Source: Podarcis raffonei | Lineage: Eukaryota; Chordata; Lepidosauria; Squamata; Lacertidae | Length of the DNA stretch: 64,000 bases | Direction: 5' to 3' | NCBI RefSeq assembly: GCF_027172205.1 | Contig: NC_070603.1 | Span: 7,118,501 to 7,182,500, forward strand | Shown here: piece by piece, positions 33,201 through 43,916 of the stretch | Position numbering within the stretch: position 1 is the first letter of the stretch | How the letters are laid out: each line of letters starts with the position of its first letter | Notes under the pieces: model-generated | What the model saw: the letters and a program-made list of their open reading frames with translations, nothing else | Database searches by the model: none | Told to the model about the DNA's origin: nothing | Translations under genes and position numbers: made by a program

Positions 33201-36200
33201 CTCCATTATCCTGTCTCCATGCTGGAGGAAGATATAACTATGGTTATATATGGCAGGAAGGAGAAGGGTTGTTGAAATAGGACACATTCAGATAAATACA
33301 TAGGGTTTTGTCTACTTTCATCATAACAACAGTTGTTTTGTGGGCGGGGGGAGATAGGTCCGCTTCTTGGAGCAACAAAACAAGGTGCTGGAGACAAAAT
33401 GGAGCTTATTGCAAGAGCAGAAACGAGTCAGGAGCAACATAGAGCCCTTGTTTGATTCCTTTATCAATAACCTGAGGAGGCAGCTGGAGGGTCTCGGATG
33501 CGACCGAAGTAAGCTGGAGACTGACCTGACCAACTCAAGAGATGTACTGGAGGATTACAGGAGAAAGTAAGTGCCATATATTTATCTGTAACACAGGATG
33601 TTTTCTGAAGTTGCATAAGCTTCATTTGAAGAAGAAAAAGCTTTTTTGTGGGGTATTCTACTACACATGAACACCATATAAACAGGCCCTTAATATATGC
33701 AGCTCTTCAAAAGTTTAGTGACACATAGCAGATTGAAATAAATTAAATCTCTTTATTGCAGTCTGAGTCAACACAGATTTTGCTTACGCAAAGTTTGAAG
33801 ATGTTGCTCCTGTGAAGTATTCCCTCAGAAGCAGCCATTTTCAAGGTCTCAGATAAGCCCCACTTGCCACTGTTTCTGCATGCATAGTTGATTGATCCGT
33901 ATGCACTGAGGCTAAACGCACTAAGCTATCCTGCAAAGACTTCACCCTTCCCTCCAGGACTCCATTCTGCAAAGAATTGTGATGTTCTGCGTTTGATGCA
34001 CAATGCAAGGCTTATGCAGTGCAGCATAGATATCTGTTGGGTCTGTATATTTTAGTTCCAGGGTGTGATCTGAAGGTTCATGAGATTACCACCTTGCTGA
34101 AGCTGAGCAGGTCTGAAGATCTGTCTGGGTGACCACCTGGAAACCACATTGCTGCTTCCTTGAGTTCTCATGATGGAAGGAAAGCAGGATAATAAGAAAA
34201 CTAAATACATAAGTGTCAGGGGCTCAGGAGCAGAAGCACAGGGGAGAGAGGAAATGGAGAGCGAAGGGGAGGAATCCGAGGGCAGCGTAGGGGAGTATGA
34301 CAGTGACCCGAGAGATTCCATGAGCTTCTCCAGCGAATCAGAAGATTCCCAGAAGGGGGCGCCGATGGTCAGGGCAAGGGGGGTCCCAGGGGGGACGCAC
34401 CAGAAGCAAGGGGCCAGCGGGGACTCCCAAAGCAGCAGCGGGGGATCAGGACCAGCTTCCCCACCAGAGCGTAGTGGGGGGGAAGAGTCACATGTGTCAG
34501 GACCAGCGTCTCCTCCAGCGGGGAGAGAAGATGAGTCAGGGCTGACCACGCCTCCATCGGAAAGTGAGGGAACGGAGGGGAGGTCAGTTCCAGCTAGCCT
34601 CCCCGAAGGGGGGAGCAGTGACAGCAGCAGTGCAACGGTCAGGAGGAAGGTTGCCGGCTGGGCGCGCGCGCCAAGTTCAAATGTACAGGCGCGCGGGACA
34701 GCAGGAAACCCGGATTGGGAACCAGGTCCTAAAGCCCGCCGGAGGGAGGGGGAAGACTCAGGGGACTCAGCGTCAGAAGAGTCTAGGAAGGGCGAGACCC
34801 CGACAGACAGGCGGAACCAGAGGAGGAGAGAGCAAAGGAAGAGGTGGAGCAAGGCTAGAGTCTTAAACTGGTGTCTGGGGGGAGGAGATTCAGACGGAGC
34901 TTCAGCGGTCTAGAGTTTGAGACGTAGGGCTGCACGCTGCGGCTGTGAAAGTGAAACTGAACTTCAATAAAGACTTTTATACTTAACAACGAAGTGGCGT
35001 TGGTCCTTTGTGAGCTGGGACCTCGGGCAGCTCTGACAATAAGTGTGATAAATCCCTCTCCCTGGCTCCTGCGTGCTGATGAGAGGTTCAGGAGGCCCAT
35101 TCCCTGCTTTCATGGCTTATCCTCTTCCTGTCTTTACTATAGGGATAGCTTGACTTGAGAACCAGTGGTCCTCCATGAGCTGTTGCACTCCAGTGTGGAC
35201 GATGGTCAGGGATGATGGGAGCTGTGGTCCAACTACTTCTGGAGGGCCACAGGTTCTTCCCCCCTGGTCTAAAAAGGATCCCTATTCCCATGCTAAGTTA
35301 AAGAACTTGACCCTTAACCAAAGCTACATTCCCAGTCTCGTACAAGAAATTAGATAATAGCTCTGCCAAAGAACATAGCACTGGTACATCTTGATTTATT
35401 GAACTTTGCAGAAATTGTGTTCTTTTATAAGTTGAAGGACTGGAAGAGCTGCTGCTGTTGCTGCTGTTGCTGCTGCTGGGTTGGAGACGAGGCTGCAGGA
35501 ACCTGTACCCGTCACACAGCGACTCCTGCTGCACCTTACAAGGACACTAGTGCAGTTACAGGCAGCCCACCCACTTAATACAGTAGAGTGTAAACATAAT
35601 TATATGCACTGGGAAACAAAAAAATAATAATGTGTGACTTTATTGCGATATTCACTGTGTCGCAGTGGTCTGGAACCAAACCCCCAACATCTCCAAACGA
35701 TGCCTGTATTTCTTTGAACTATAAGAAAAACCCATTTGCTGTACTGTTCAAATGTCACATACTTTTTACAGTGTAATAATAGGGCCAGTTGTGGACTGTT
35801 GCTATTTTGCAGTATGACTCAATCGTGCACCAGCAAATTCAAGTTGCACAAATAAGGTGGATTTGGTCTCCTGGCCAACAGATCTGCTTCACACATAATA
35901 TGTAGTAAGGAAACTGATGGGAAAATGCACTGGGAAAGGTGGGATAAAGACGATGTTGAGTGACGTCATATACCCACAGTGCAAACAACTCAGAAGGAAT
36001 GTCAATACGTTGTGGGAATCGTATAAGCTCTGCACAAATTTTGTGCAATCAGATCAGGGTGAGTGCCCCATGCACGTTGCCTTGTCCAGAACTGATCCAC
36101 TTTCTCACCAGGTATGAAGAGGAGTGCAACGGACGAACCCGTGCTGAGAATGAATTTGTAACACTCAAAAAGGTACGTGATGCACAGCTTGATTGAAATA

Positions 36201-38243
36201 AATGAGGAATTGGGGCCGACCTTAGAAAAAGACTTTTAAGAATAAGTATTGACGTATAAAGATTGAGGTTTATAAGTTAAAATTGGTTAATTAAATGGAG
36301 GGGGTGAACCTAGAAAAAGATTTTGAAGAATAAGTATTGATGTATAAAGATTGAGGTTTATAAGTTAAAATTGGTTAACTAAAATGAATTAGAGAAAATA
36401 AGGTAAAGTTTGGGGACAAGAACTTGCTGAGCTAAAAATTGGAACTGGAATACAAGAAGGGGAGGTGTGGGGAAGTCAAGGAAATTGGTCATTGACAGTA
36501 AGAAATGTAAGTTGTATGTGTGTTTAATTGTTTTTTTTCCTTTATGTTTTGTTTTTATTTTTTTTGAAAATTTCAATAAATATCTTTTAAAAAAAATTAA
36601 ATAAATGAGCATGGGGCAGAGGAAGCTGTCTTGTACCAAGTCAAACCATTGGCCCATGTCATCTACACTGACTGGCAACAGCTGTCCTTGGGTTTCAGGC
36701 AGAGGACATTTCCAGATCCACCTGGAGATCATGCCATGGATTGGACTTGGGACCTTCTGAAGATGCTCTAGCACTGTGCTATGGCCATTCTCCAGTGACA
36801 TCTCTTCTTTCTGGTGTTGGATATAAAAAGTGTCCATTTACTAGTTGTTTATCTAAAGGCAGAGATGTGACTGGAGGTCTTCTTTCCAAGTTTCAGTGTT
36901 GTAAAGATTGGTTTGCAGGCTATTGAGAAAAATATGTCAGGCACAGCCAGTGATTTTTCCCCCTGCGGGGTCGCAGGAGTACGTATACCCCTAAACACTT
37001 TGTGAATCTGAGTTTGGACTCATTGAGGGGCAGTATTTCAATGAAAGGAAAATGAGAGTACCCCTCAACAATTTTTTAAAGAAAAAAAGCAGTGGGCACA
37101 GCCATGTTGGGATGCTTTGTGAGGTGACTTCCTCGGTCTGTCTAATGGTAGGACCAGTCCTGAGGTACAACAGAGGGGGAAGCAGAATTGCATGTTGAGT
37201 CTACAGACAGGGAAATAGATCGGAGAATAAGATGGTAAGTGCAGGTAATGGGGAAGTATCTAAAGAGGTACACAGTCAAGAATCTAGCTGCTGCCCAGGT
37301 TAAGAAGCAAAACAAAACAGGCTTCACCTGTGATGATTCATAGCTAGGCCATAAGGAACCAATGATGTACCAAAGCCATGTTGAGACATGGAAGGATAGT
37401 ACAATTCTAGCCCTCTCCAGACAGAAGATGATACTCAAGGGCTGAGCCAAAGCTTCTTCTTTCCAGAGAATGAAGAGCGAGATGGTTCTTCCCCAAGGAG
37501 CCAACCAGATTGGCAGGTGTATCTGACTTCAGCACTGGTGAAAGGATAGTCCACTCCATGGCACAAGAGGAGACTGAATTGCATAAAATGGTCTGACCCA
37601 ACAAGGGTCTTTTTTCTAGTGAGAACTGAGCATGCTCAGTGGCCATGGGATGTTGATTGGGTATTGAAGGGGGGAAATGGAATGGAGTGGCTGAAATCCT
37701 AAACAGCAAGCACTCTACACTCTCAGAAGTCCCACTTGTATCTGCTTCAAACAGGCTTCCTGATCTGCTGCTTGAAATGATGGGTATGGGCCATTATCAA
37801 AGTACTCTACCAATGGCCCACTGTTGTGTTCTGGGAAATTGTAGTTTAAAAATACCCTGTCTTACCATATGTTTAACTGGTCCCTAGGATGTTGACTGCA
37901 TATACATGAACAAGGCTGACCTGGGAGCGAAAGTGGAAAGCTTAATTGAGGAGATCAACTTTCTGAGATGCTTGTACGAGGCGGTAATGACATTTCCTAA
38001 TCTGCAATACACATTGTAGCCCACTTTTTATTGATGAAGTGAGGAAAGTCTATATTCCTTTAAACAGCAACAGCAACAATGAGAATGTATGGTAATAAAA
38101 GAGAGGGAAAGTCTAAGGTTAGCCAGTATACAGAGGCATTTTGACATATGTCCAATGAGCCCATTTGATTTTTCAGAAGCACAACCAAACTTTGGGTATG
38201 TCAAGTCAATGCATAGTATTCAACCTTATGCAGCTGGAGCTGA

Positions 38244-38291
<48 letters not shown>

Positions 38292-39892
38292 ATCTATGAT
38301 GAAAATTGGCAACCCACAGGCCAGATCCAGTCTGTCTTGTTCGAGACAGAAGTTTACTGGAGTCTCCCAGGCAAGCATGGAAGAAGTCCAAGATAGGCCA
38401 GTCAGGACCATAGACTGCCCACTGCACTACCTGATTACAAGTTCAAACTTGATACATGCAAATTGACACCCAGAGCTCTTGGAATGTCTCCCTGGAATAA
38501 TCTGGAGCAAAGTGAAAGCTTTAAGTGGTCTTGCTTTCTGGAGAGTTCCTCACGCTCCATCTCCTGAGGGAAAACTGACAGGCACTGCCTCCTCCATTGG
38601 AGCTGGGAAATTTCCTTATGCCCCTGGATGTGGAGTGATAGTGGAGGGGTGGCTCCAGAGCTGTAGGACATTCTGTGGGCAAATAATGTGAGTCAGAAGA
38701 GTGATAGGGTTACCTCCTCAAGCAGAGAGGATGGAGGCATCACCAGACCTAAGTTCCCCTACTGCAAGGGGTCTCTGGTGTGAAGCTTTATCTGGCCTCT
38801 GATCACTTCATTACATTTTAATTCAGGTGTGCTGAAGGTTTTTTTTAGTGTTCTTCTCCCCGCACCAACCCCCTTTCTTATGCAGCCCTGTGCCTTGCTG
38901 TGTATTCCACATCAGTCTGGGTGCATTCCCCAATGGCAAAGAATCTCTTTAATAATTCCTGGAGCCTTTCAGGAAGTAAAGAGTGGCTAACCAGTTTTGG
39001 GCCCAAGAATTCACCCGTGGCCAAACTTCAGGCAGGATGGGCACATGCCAGCAGTTGGTGAGGCCAAAAGGGGATGTACCCATCACACACTCACATGTAT
39101 TTTCTTGCATGCATGCATGCACGTGCGTGCACACACACACACACACAGAAGCAGAGACAAACATACACAAACACAGAAGCACTCAGCTTTCCTTCCTCAG
39201 CTGATTCATACAGAACAGCTGAGGAGGCAGGGCTGTCACTGCCCTCTCTGCTCATCAAATGTTTGATCTGAATCAAGGCTCTGGGCTCCACCCAGCCCAG
39301 CACTGTGTCTGCTTTAACACCCCTCCCCTTTTTGCAGCACCCAGCAAAAATGGTGGGATATTGGGGGTGGGTGCATCAGGCCATTGACCTGGGAGTTAGT
39401 CACCCCTGACTTATTCCACCCCAGTATATGTGGATCCCATACTGCTATGTCATGCAAATGAAATCCAAGATGGGACTGGTTTGTTCCCGTCCCCAAGGCC
39501 TAGCTTCTGAATAAGAGAGTGGCCCTTGAGAATACAGAAAATGGTCATCTAATAATAACATACCCTCTAACATTTCTCCAAGGAAAATAGGAACACCCTA
39601 TTCGATATTAATAATGATGATGATGATTTTACTATTTATACTCCACCCATCTGACTGGATTGCCCCAGCCACTCTGGGCAGCTTCCAACATATATAAAAA
39701 CATAACAAAACATTAACCATTTTAAAAAGACCTTCCCTTTAGATGACTTGGGGGTTGGATAACTCCGTACCCTCCAACATTAATCCAATGAAAATAGGGA
39801 CATCCTAAGGAAAAGTGGGACATTCTGGGATCAAATCAGAAAACAGGACAGCTTCTGTAAATCTGGGAGTGTCCCAGGAAATTAGGGACACT

Positions 39893-39930
<38 letters not shown>

Positions 39931-42900
39931 TTATTTATTTATTTATTCATTCATTCATTCATTCATACCCCACCCATCTGGCTGGGTTTCCCCAGCCACT
40001 CTGGGCGGCTTCCAACTGAATATTAAAAACAGTACAGCATCAGACATTAAAAACTTCCCTAAAGAGGGCTGCCTTCAGTTGTCTTTTAAAAGTAAAATAG
40101 TTGTTTATTGCCTTGGGAGGGCGTTCCACAGGGCAGGCGCCACTACCGAGAAGGCCCTCTGTCTGGTTCCCTGTAACCTTACTTCTCGCAATGAGGGAAG
40201 CGCCAGAAGGCCCTCGGCGTTGGATCTCAGTGTCCGGGCTGAACGATGGGGGTGGCGACGCTCCTTCAGATATACAGGACCGAGGCCGGTCCTGTATACA
40301 GGTGTAGAAAGGAATCTCATACCTAGCTTCTTACAGGAACTCCAGGAACTCCATGCCTGCATCTCAGATACCTCTGTTATTGTGCAAATGGATAACAGCC
40401 GAGCCCTAGATTTGGATGACATTATTGCTGAGGTCAAAGCCCAGTATGAAGACATCGCAAACAGGAGCCGCTTTGAGGCAGAGTCATGGTACCAGTGCAA
40501 GGTGAGATTTAGATTTCTCTGGGAGGAAAGGATGGTTGATATTGTATTGTATGTTAGCAGAGAAAGTTCACAACCGAAATCACTAGCAGCTCCTGAAACA
40601 TTTTCTGTCTTGATGGCTAAGATAATGCCGTTCACAGGTACTATCAGATAGATGCTGATTGCATTATTGATGTTTAAATCCAACCTTTTTTTAAAAAAAA
40701 AGATGATGTTTTAATAAAGCTTGGTGTCTTTTTTTTTAAAAAAAGGTGACTAGGAAGATTGGTGTGTTTAAAAATGAGATGCAATCTATGGTTAATTGTT
40801 GTCTACCATGAAAATTACTGAAACTTCAGTGAACTTTAGTAAACCATGGATTATTAAGAGGGAAGAGTTGCTTGGATAATTATGAAGTCTGACTGTCCCA
40901 GAAGGTATTTCACATGCCATGTTTTCTTTCTAAGTATGAAGAGATGAGGGCAACAGCTGGCAAGCACTGTGACAACCTACGTGACACAAAGAACGAGATC
41001 ATGGAGTTGAACCGCATGATACAGAGACTGAAGGCTGAAATTGACAGTGCCAAAGGACAGGTAACTCTGGGCAACTTTTGTGTGGGTGTCTGCCAGAATT
41101 ATACCAGTTTGTGCCTGGAAGAAACTCCTGATAAGCACACCGAGGAAAAATATGAAGGCTGGGCAACCTCACCCTCCAATTCTTCATGCTATTTGTGGGC
41201 AGGAAAATTGAGGGGTGTGCTTTGCGGAATATTGTTGGCATGGGATGTGATATTCGTTTCTCAATAAATAATCTTCTGGGAATTTTTTTAGCCAGCTCTT
41301 AATGCTGAAGAAACTCTGTTGTTTGTTTATATTGATGAAAGCAAAGGGTGAGAGGACTGGAAGGAGTAGGAGCCATAGCGTCTATTAGCTACCGTATTTT
41401 TCGCTCTATAAGACACACCAGACCACAAGACGCACCTAGTTTTTGGAGGAGGAAAACAAGAAAAAAAATATTCTGAATCTCAGAAGCCAGAACAGCTGCA
41501 CAGTGAAAGCAGCAATCCCTCTTGCTGTTCTGGCTTCTGTGATAGTTGCGCAGCCTGCATTCGCTCCATAAGATGCACACACATTTCCCCTTACTTTTTA
41601 GGAGGGAAAAAGTGAGTCTTATAGAGCAAAAAATACAGTAATAAGCGGGCACCGGACAGATCCAGAGCTGCCTAACTTCAGCAAGGTTGCAGCTTCGCGT
41701 CCTTTTAGATCACACATTTAGGACTATATTGACAGAAAGAAGAAATATAGTTAATTTAAAAAAACCCTAGTGAAAGCCTGATCAACTTTCTGTTAACTAC
41801 CCCGAAACCTCCCACAGATATTTCACCTGAGCAGAATCCTCGGAATTGATTTCCAGTTTTGCTCTAGGCAAGATTTGGGGGGATCTTCATGCTTCCTGCT
41901 ATAAAGTATATAAATGAAGTGCCTGGCGCAACAGAGAGCCTTGACTTGAATTGTGTAATTCTTGCAAAGATGATACAATAGCTGCCCCTCTGGGGTCTCC
42001 AGAACTCATTTGGTAACTATACTTCAATGTGAAGAGTTTTAGGTTCTAATATCAGTCACTCTCACTAGAGTCTGTCTAGAGCAGGGATGGGGAACCTCAG
42101 GCCTGGGTGAAAGCTCAGGCAAAAGTAGCCCTCCAGCCTTCTCCATCTGGCCCTTGGGACTTTTCCCAGGCCACATCTGCTCCCTGACTATGCTTTGCAT
42201 CCTGCTTAAGATTTTTTGGCCTGACTTGAATGTGTCCTTGAACTTTTGGTTGCCTGGATGAAGGATACAGAGGGGTGTGTGAATGTGCATAGAAACTACT
42301 CTACCATACAGAGATAAAATTTACACTCCTTGCACAACCCTTTTTTGCCTCTGTCTCCATCCACCACTGTTTATCAGAAGGGAATGTGGTCCTCAGGTTG
42401 GAAAAGTCTCCTTTAGAACTTTAGCCCTAATGTCCAATTTATCCATGGTAGCTTAAATTGTTCAGCCCAATGGATGAGCATGTGTTGGGAATATGTCTCT
42501 GGGTTTTGCCTCTGCAGCGCAGCAAACTGGAGGCTGCCATTGCAGAAGCAGAAGATCGTGGAGAGATGGCTCTCAAAGATGCTAAGTGCAAGCTAACAGA
42601 GCTAGAAGATGCCCTGATGAAGGCCAAAGCAGACATGGCCCGACAACTGCGGGAATACCAGGAGCTCATGAATGTCAAGTTGGCCCTGGATATTGAGATT
42701 GCCACCTACAGGAAGCTATTGGAAGGAGAGGAGAGCAGGTGAGTTGATTGTTTCGATGCAAGGTGCACACACTGGGTTGGATCCAGAGATAGTCACATGT
42801 AGAATAGGTCTGCTGAAGTCACTGGGACTTTGGCTAGTCATTACAAACAAGTCCCATAGAATTCCTGAGGTCTATGCCAGGGACACGGGTGGCACTGTGG

Positions 42901-43916
42901 GTTAAACCGCAGAGCCTAGGACTTGCCGATCAGAAGGTCAGCGGTTCAAATCCCCACGATGGAGTGAGGTCCCATTGCTCAGTCCCTGCTCCTGCCAACC
43001 TAGCAGTTCGAAAGCACATCAAAGTGCAAGTAGATAAATAGGTACCGCTCTGGCGGGAAGGTAAACGGCATTTCCGTGTGCTGTTCTGGTTCGCCAGAAG
43101 CGGCTTAGTCATGCTGGCCACATGACCCGGAAGCTGTACGCCGGCTCCCTCGGCCAATAAAGCGAGATGAGCGCCGCAACCCCAGAGTCGGTCATGACTG
43201 GACCTAATGTTCAGGGGTCCCTTTACCTTTTTATGCCAGACTAGCCAACATGGTGCCTTCCGGATGTTGCTGGGCTCCAACATCCACCAGCCCCAGCAAG
43301 CCTGGCCAATGGTCAGGGATGATGGGAAACTCCAACCCAGCAACATCTGGAGAACCCCATGTTGGCTACCTCTGATCTTATCTCAGCATGACCCAACCCT
43401 TGAGGGCCACCATTTGGAAACTGATTTCAACTGCAACATGTGGTGAGCCAAAAGGGGGGTTCACTTCAGTTCAGAATTCAACATCCATGATACAATGGAA
43501 ATATGAGACTTTCCCATTCTCTCTGAACAGGTTGTGTGGTGAAGGGGTCTGCCCCGTGAATATCTGTAAGTCGTACTTTGCTTTCTATATTTTCACTTTT
43601 GTTATGGATCTCCTGTGGATCTCTCTTGAGTTTTGAGCTAATGAAGCCTGTGTTGTGTTTCCTTGTTATTGCTGCAGCAGTGTGTCGGACCCAGGGAGGA
43701 GCTGTGTATGATTCTGATCCTTGTATCGGAGGAGGATATGCTTCGAGCAGCAGGACCATAGTCCGAGGTGGAGGGATTGTTGGAAGAAGCATCATGGCTG
43801 GTGGCAGTGAACTGGGTGCCCCTTGCCTATCAGTTGGGGCACACAGTGCAGGAAGTGCAAAAAGCTCTAATGTCAAATTTGTGTCCACTTCCACTTCTTT
43901 TAGAACAAAATATTAA
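29553..43916 (+). CDS. Keratin gene B: cysteine-rich, hair-keratin-like type II keratin, nine exons
   Basis: Type II keratin expected to pair with a type I keratin in cytoplasmic filaments. The exons are 29553-30023, 33358-33566, 36112-36172, 37888-37983, 40337-40501, 40935-41060, 42518-42738, 43531-43565 and 43678-43916. They total 1623 nt (540 residues). The head starts [10 protein letters not shown] and contains GYRVGGVSG and [23 protein letters not shown], resembling mammalian hair keratin heads (FGYRSGGVCG, VKQEEKEQ). The helix initiation motif ([20 protein letters not shown]) and the termination motif are intact. I count 17 cysteines (4 head, 10 rod and exon 8, 3 tail) against one in gene A. 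DVDC in exon 4 and LRCLYEA also recall hair keratins. Cysteines would allow disulfide cross-links in a hard cornified tissue; that role is inferred. The orthologue name is uncertain, and exon 8 has the epithelial length (11 residues). Confidence 0.95.
30230..30275 (+). repeat. (AAT)n microsatellite, CR1 tail
   Basis: Uninterrupted AAT units at the 3' end of the adjacent - strand CR1 element. Confidence 0.9.
30276..31060 (-). mobile_element. CR1-type LINE, 3' part
   Basis: The - strand encodes reverse-transcriptase motifs ([20 protein letters not shown], then [21 protein letters not shown]) broken by frame changes. It lies in gene B intron 1. Confidence 0.9.
31404..31525. mobile_element. hAT-type MITE, 'ACTCCCATCA' family
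   Basis: Contains 'gatgggagctgtagtccaac' and ends 'gggccacaggttcctg'. Confidence 0.55.
31526..32434. other. Gene B intron 1 interior, no gene seen
   Basis: No gene. A remnant of the second tRNA-type SINE (31585-31660) is the only recognisable item. Confidence 0.55.
32435..32600 (+). mobile_element. CR1-type LINE fragment
   Basis: Encodes a short stretch like the CR1 C-terminus ([31 protein letters not shown]). It is related to the - strand copy at 52708-53158. Confidence 0.65.
32634..32978 (+). mobile_element. Sauria-type tRNA-derived SINE
   Basis: Complete. Flanked by TACCACTTTAAC on both sides (about 32622-32633 and 32979-32990). Confidence 0.92.
33358..33566 (+). CDS. Gene B exon 2: coil 1A end to coil 1B
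   Basis: 209 nt, from [15 protein letters not shown] to VLEDYRR. Acceptor gatag|G, donor AA|gtaagt. Confidence 0.95.
34066..34213 (+). mobile_element. Probable 5S rRNA-derived SINE
   Basis: The segment 'gctgaagctgagcaggtctg' then 'gggtgaccacctggaaacca' matches the order and wording of the 3' half of 5S rRNA (GAAGCTAAGCAGGG, GGGAGACCGCCTGGGAA). An A-rich 3' end follows, into which an LTR element has inserted. Confidence 0.5.
34214..35038 (+). mobile_element. Solo LTR fossil, 825 bp
   Basis: Begins TGTCAG and ends CTGACA, with the 5-bp direct repeat ATAAG on both sides (34209-34213 and 35039-35043). An AATAAA poly(A) signal lies about 75 bp before the end. No internal region or second LTR is present, so this is a single LTR left by recombination. 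The family is a Ty3/Gypsy-like or endogenous-retrovirus relative. The intact target-site duplication suggests a fairly recent insertion. Confidence 0.85.
35155..35268. mobile_element. hAT-type MITE, 'ACTCCCATCA' family
   Basis: Arms 'aaccagtggtcctccatgag' and 'ctggagggccacaggttctt' surround 'gatgggagctgtggtcc'. Confidence 0.6.
35269..36111. other. Gene B intron 2 distal part, no gene seen
   Basis: Apart from a short CTG/CTT-rich stretch (35440-35480), nothing was recognised. Confidence 0.6.
36112..36172 (+). CDS. Gene B exon 3: coil 1B
   Basis: 61 nt encoding [20 protein letters not shown]. Acceptor accag|G, donor AAG|gtacgt. Confidence 0.95.
36207..36598 (+). mobile_element. L1 LINE 3' end with target-site duplication
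   Basis: Flanked by AAATAAATGAG at 36196-36206 and 36599-36609. It holds an L1-type 3' UTR with AATAAA and an A-tail. Two tandem copies of an about 80-bp block (36214-36295, 36305-36383) lie at its 5' end. The insertion starts 34 bp after the exon 3 donor. Confidence 0.88.
36608..36785 (-). mobile_element. tRNA-derived SINE (second family)
   Basis: The - strand head ('agcacagtgctagagcatc', 'ggtcccaagtccaatcc') and tail ('ttggtacaagacagcttcct') match 26535-27035 and 48055-48205. Confidence 0.6.
36945..37095. mobile_element. MITE with 'CAGTG-TTTTT' ends
   Basis: Begins CAGTGATTTTTCCCCCTGCG and ends 'aaagaaaaaaagcagtg'; the centre has GAGTACCCCT. A relative lies at 63191-63375. Confidence 0.6.
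37096..37887. other. Gene B intron 3 distal part, no gene seen
   Basis: Unique-looking intron sequence without recognisable elements. Confidence 0.6.
37888..37983 (+). CDS. Gene B exon 4: end of coil 1B
   Basis: 96 nt encoding [15 protein letters not shown] to NFLRCLYEA. Acceptor cctag|G, donor GCG|gtaatg. Both cysteines are at hair-keratin-like positions. Confidence 0.95.
38245..38292 (+). repeat. (CA)n microsatellite
   Basis: About 20 CA units in gene B intron 4. Confidence 0.95.
38293..39530. other. Gene B intron 4 interior, no gene seen
   Basis: Only simple GCAT/CA repeats (about 39107-39150) were recognised. Confidence 0.55.
39895..40310 (-). mobile_element. CR1-type LINE 3' fragment next to gene B exon 5
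   Basis: (AAT)n tail at 39895-39930, then the conserved CR1 3' region ('ccacccatctggctgggttt', 'gccttgggagggcgttccac'). It ends about 30 bp before the exon 5 splice acceptor. Confidence 0.85.
40337..40501 (+). CDS. Gene B exon 5: L12 and start of coil 2
   Basis: 165 nt encoding [20 protein letters not shown] to EAESWYQCK. Acceptor ttacag|G, donor AAG|gtgaga. Confidence 0.95.
40935..41060 (+). CDS. Gene B exon 6: coil 2
   Basis: 126 nt encoding [15 protein letters not shown] to EIDSAKGQ. The acceptor is ctaag|T, a less common AAG site behind a good T-rich tract. Donor CAG|gtaact. Confidence 0.94.
41392..41638. mobile_element. MITE with CCGTATTTTTCGCTC ends
   Basis: Terminal inverted repeats CCGTATTTTTCGCTCTATAA and 'ttatagagcaaaaaatacag', TA-flanked. 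It is the same family as 62157-62417 in the opposite orientation. Confidence 0.85.
42518..42738 (+). CDS. Gene B exon 7: end of coil 2 with helix termination motif
   Basis: 221 nt encoding [16 protein letters not shown] to [13 protein letters not shown]. Acceptor tgcag|C, donor AG|gtgagt. Confidence 0.95.
42883..43230 (+). mobile_element. Sauria-type tRNA-derived SINE
   Basis: Complete, in gene B intron 7. TATGCCAG occurs on both sides as a target-site duplication. Confidence 0.9.
43240..43375. mobile_element. hAT-type MITE, 'ACTCCCATCA' family
   Basis: Contains 'ccagcccc', 'gcctggccaatggtcaggga', and inverted outer arms ('gccaacatggtgccttcc' / 'ccccatgttggc'). Confidence 0.6.
43531..43565 (+). 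CDS. Gene B exon 8: start of tail
   Basis: 35 nt encoding [11 protein letters not shown] with two cysteines. Acceptor aacag|G, donor T|gtaagt. Confidence 0.95.
43678..43916 (+). CDS. Gene B exon 9: tail and stop
   Basis: 239 nt encoding [15 protein letters not shown] to STSFRTKY and TAA. The acceptor is a tandem CAGCAG. Using the second CAG would change SVC to LC and remove one residue without shifting frame. Confidence 0.94.

Noticed and set aside
34170-34913. Long open frame rich in Ser, Glu and Gly on the + strand
   Set aside because: It lies almost entirely inside the solo LTR, whose ends and target-site duplication are clear, and shows no known protein domain.
38983-39271. Open frames rich in His/Thr or Cys/Val
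   Set aside because: Produced by CA/GT simple repeats.
42930-43346. 138-codon open frame on the - strand
   Set aside because: It is a translation of the Sauria-type SINE and adjoining MITE. Similar peptides recur at other SINE copies.
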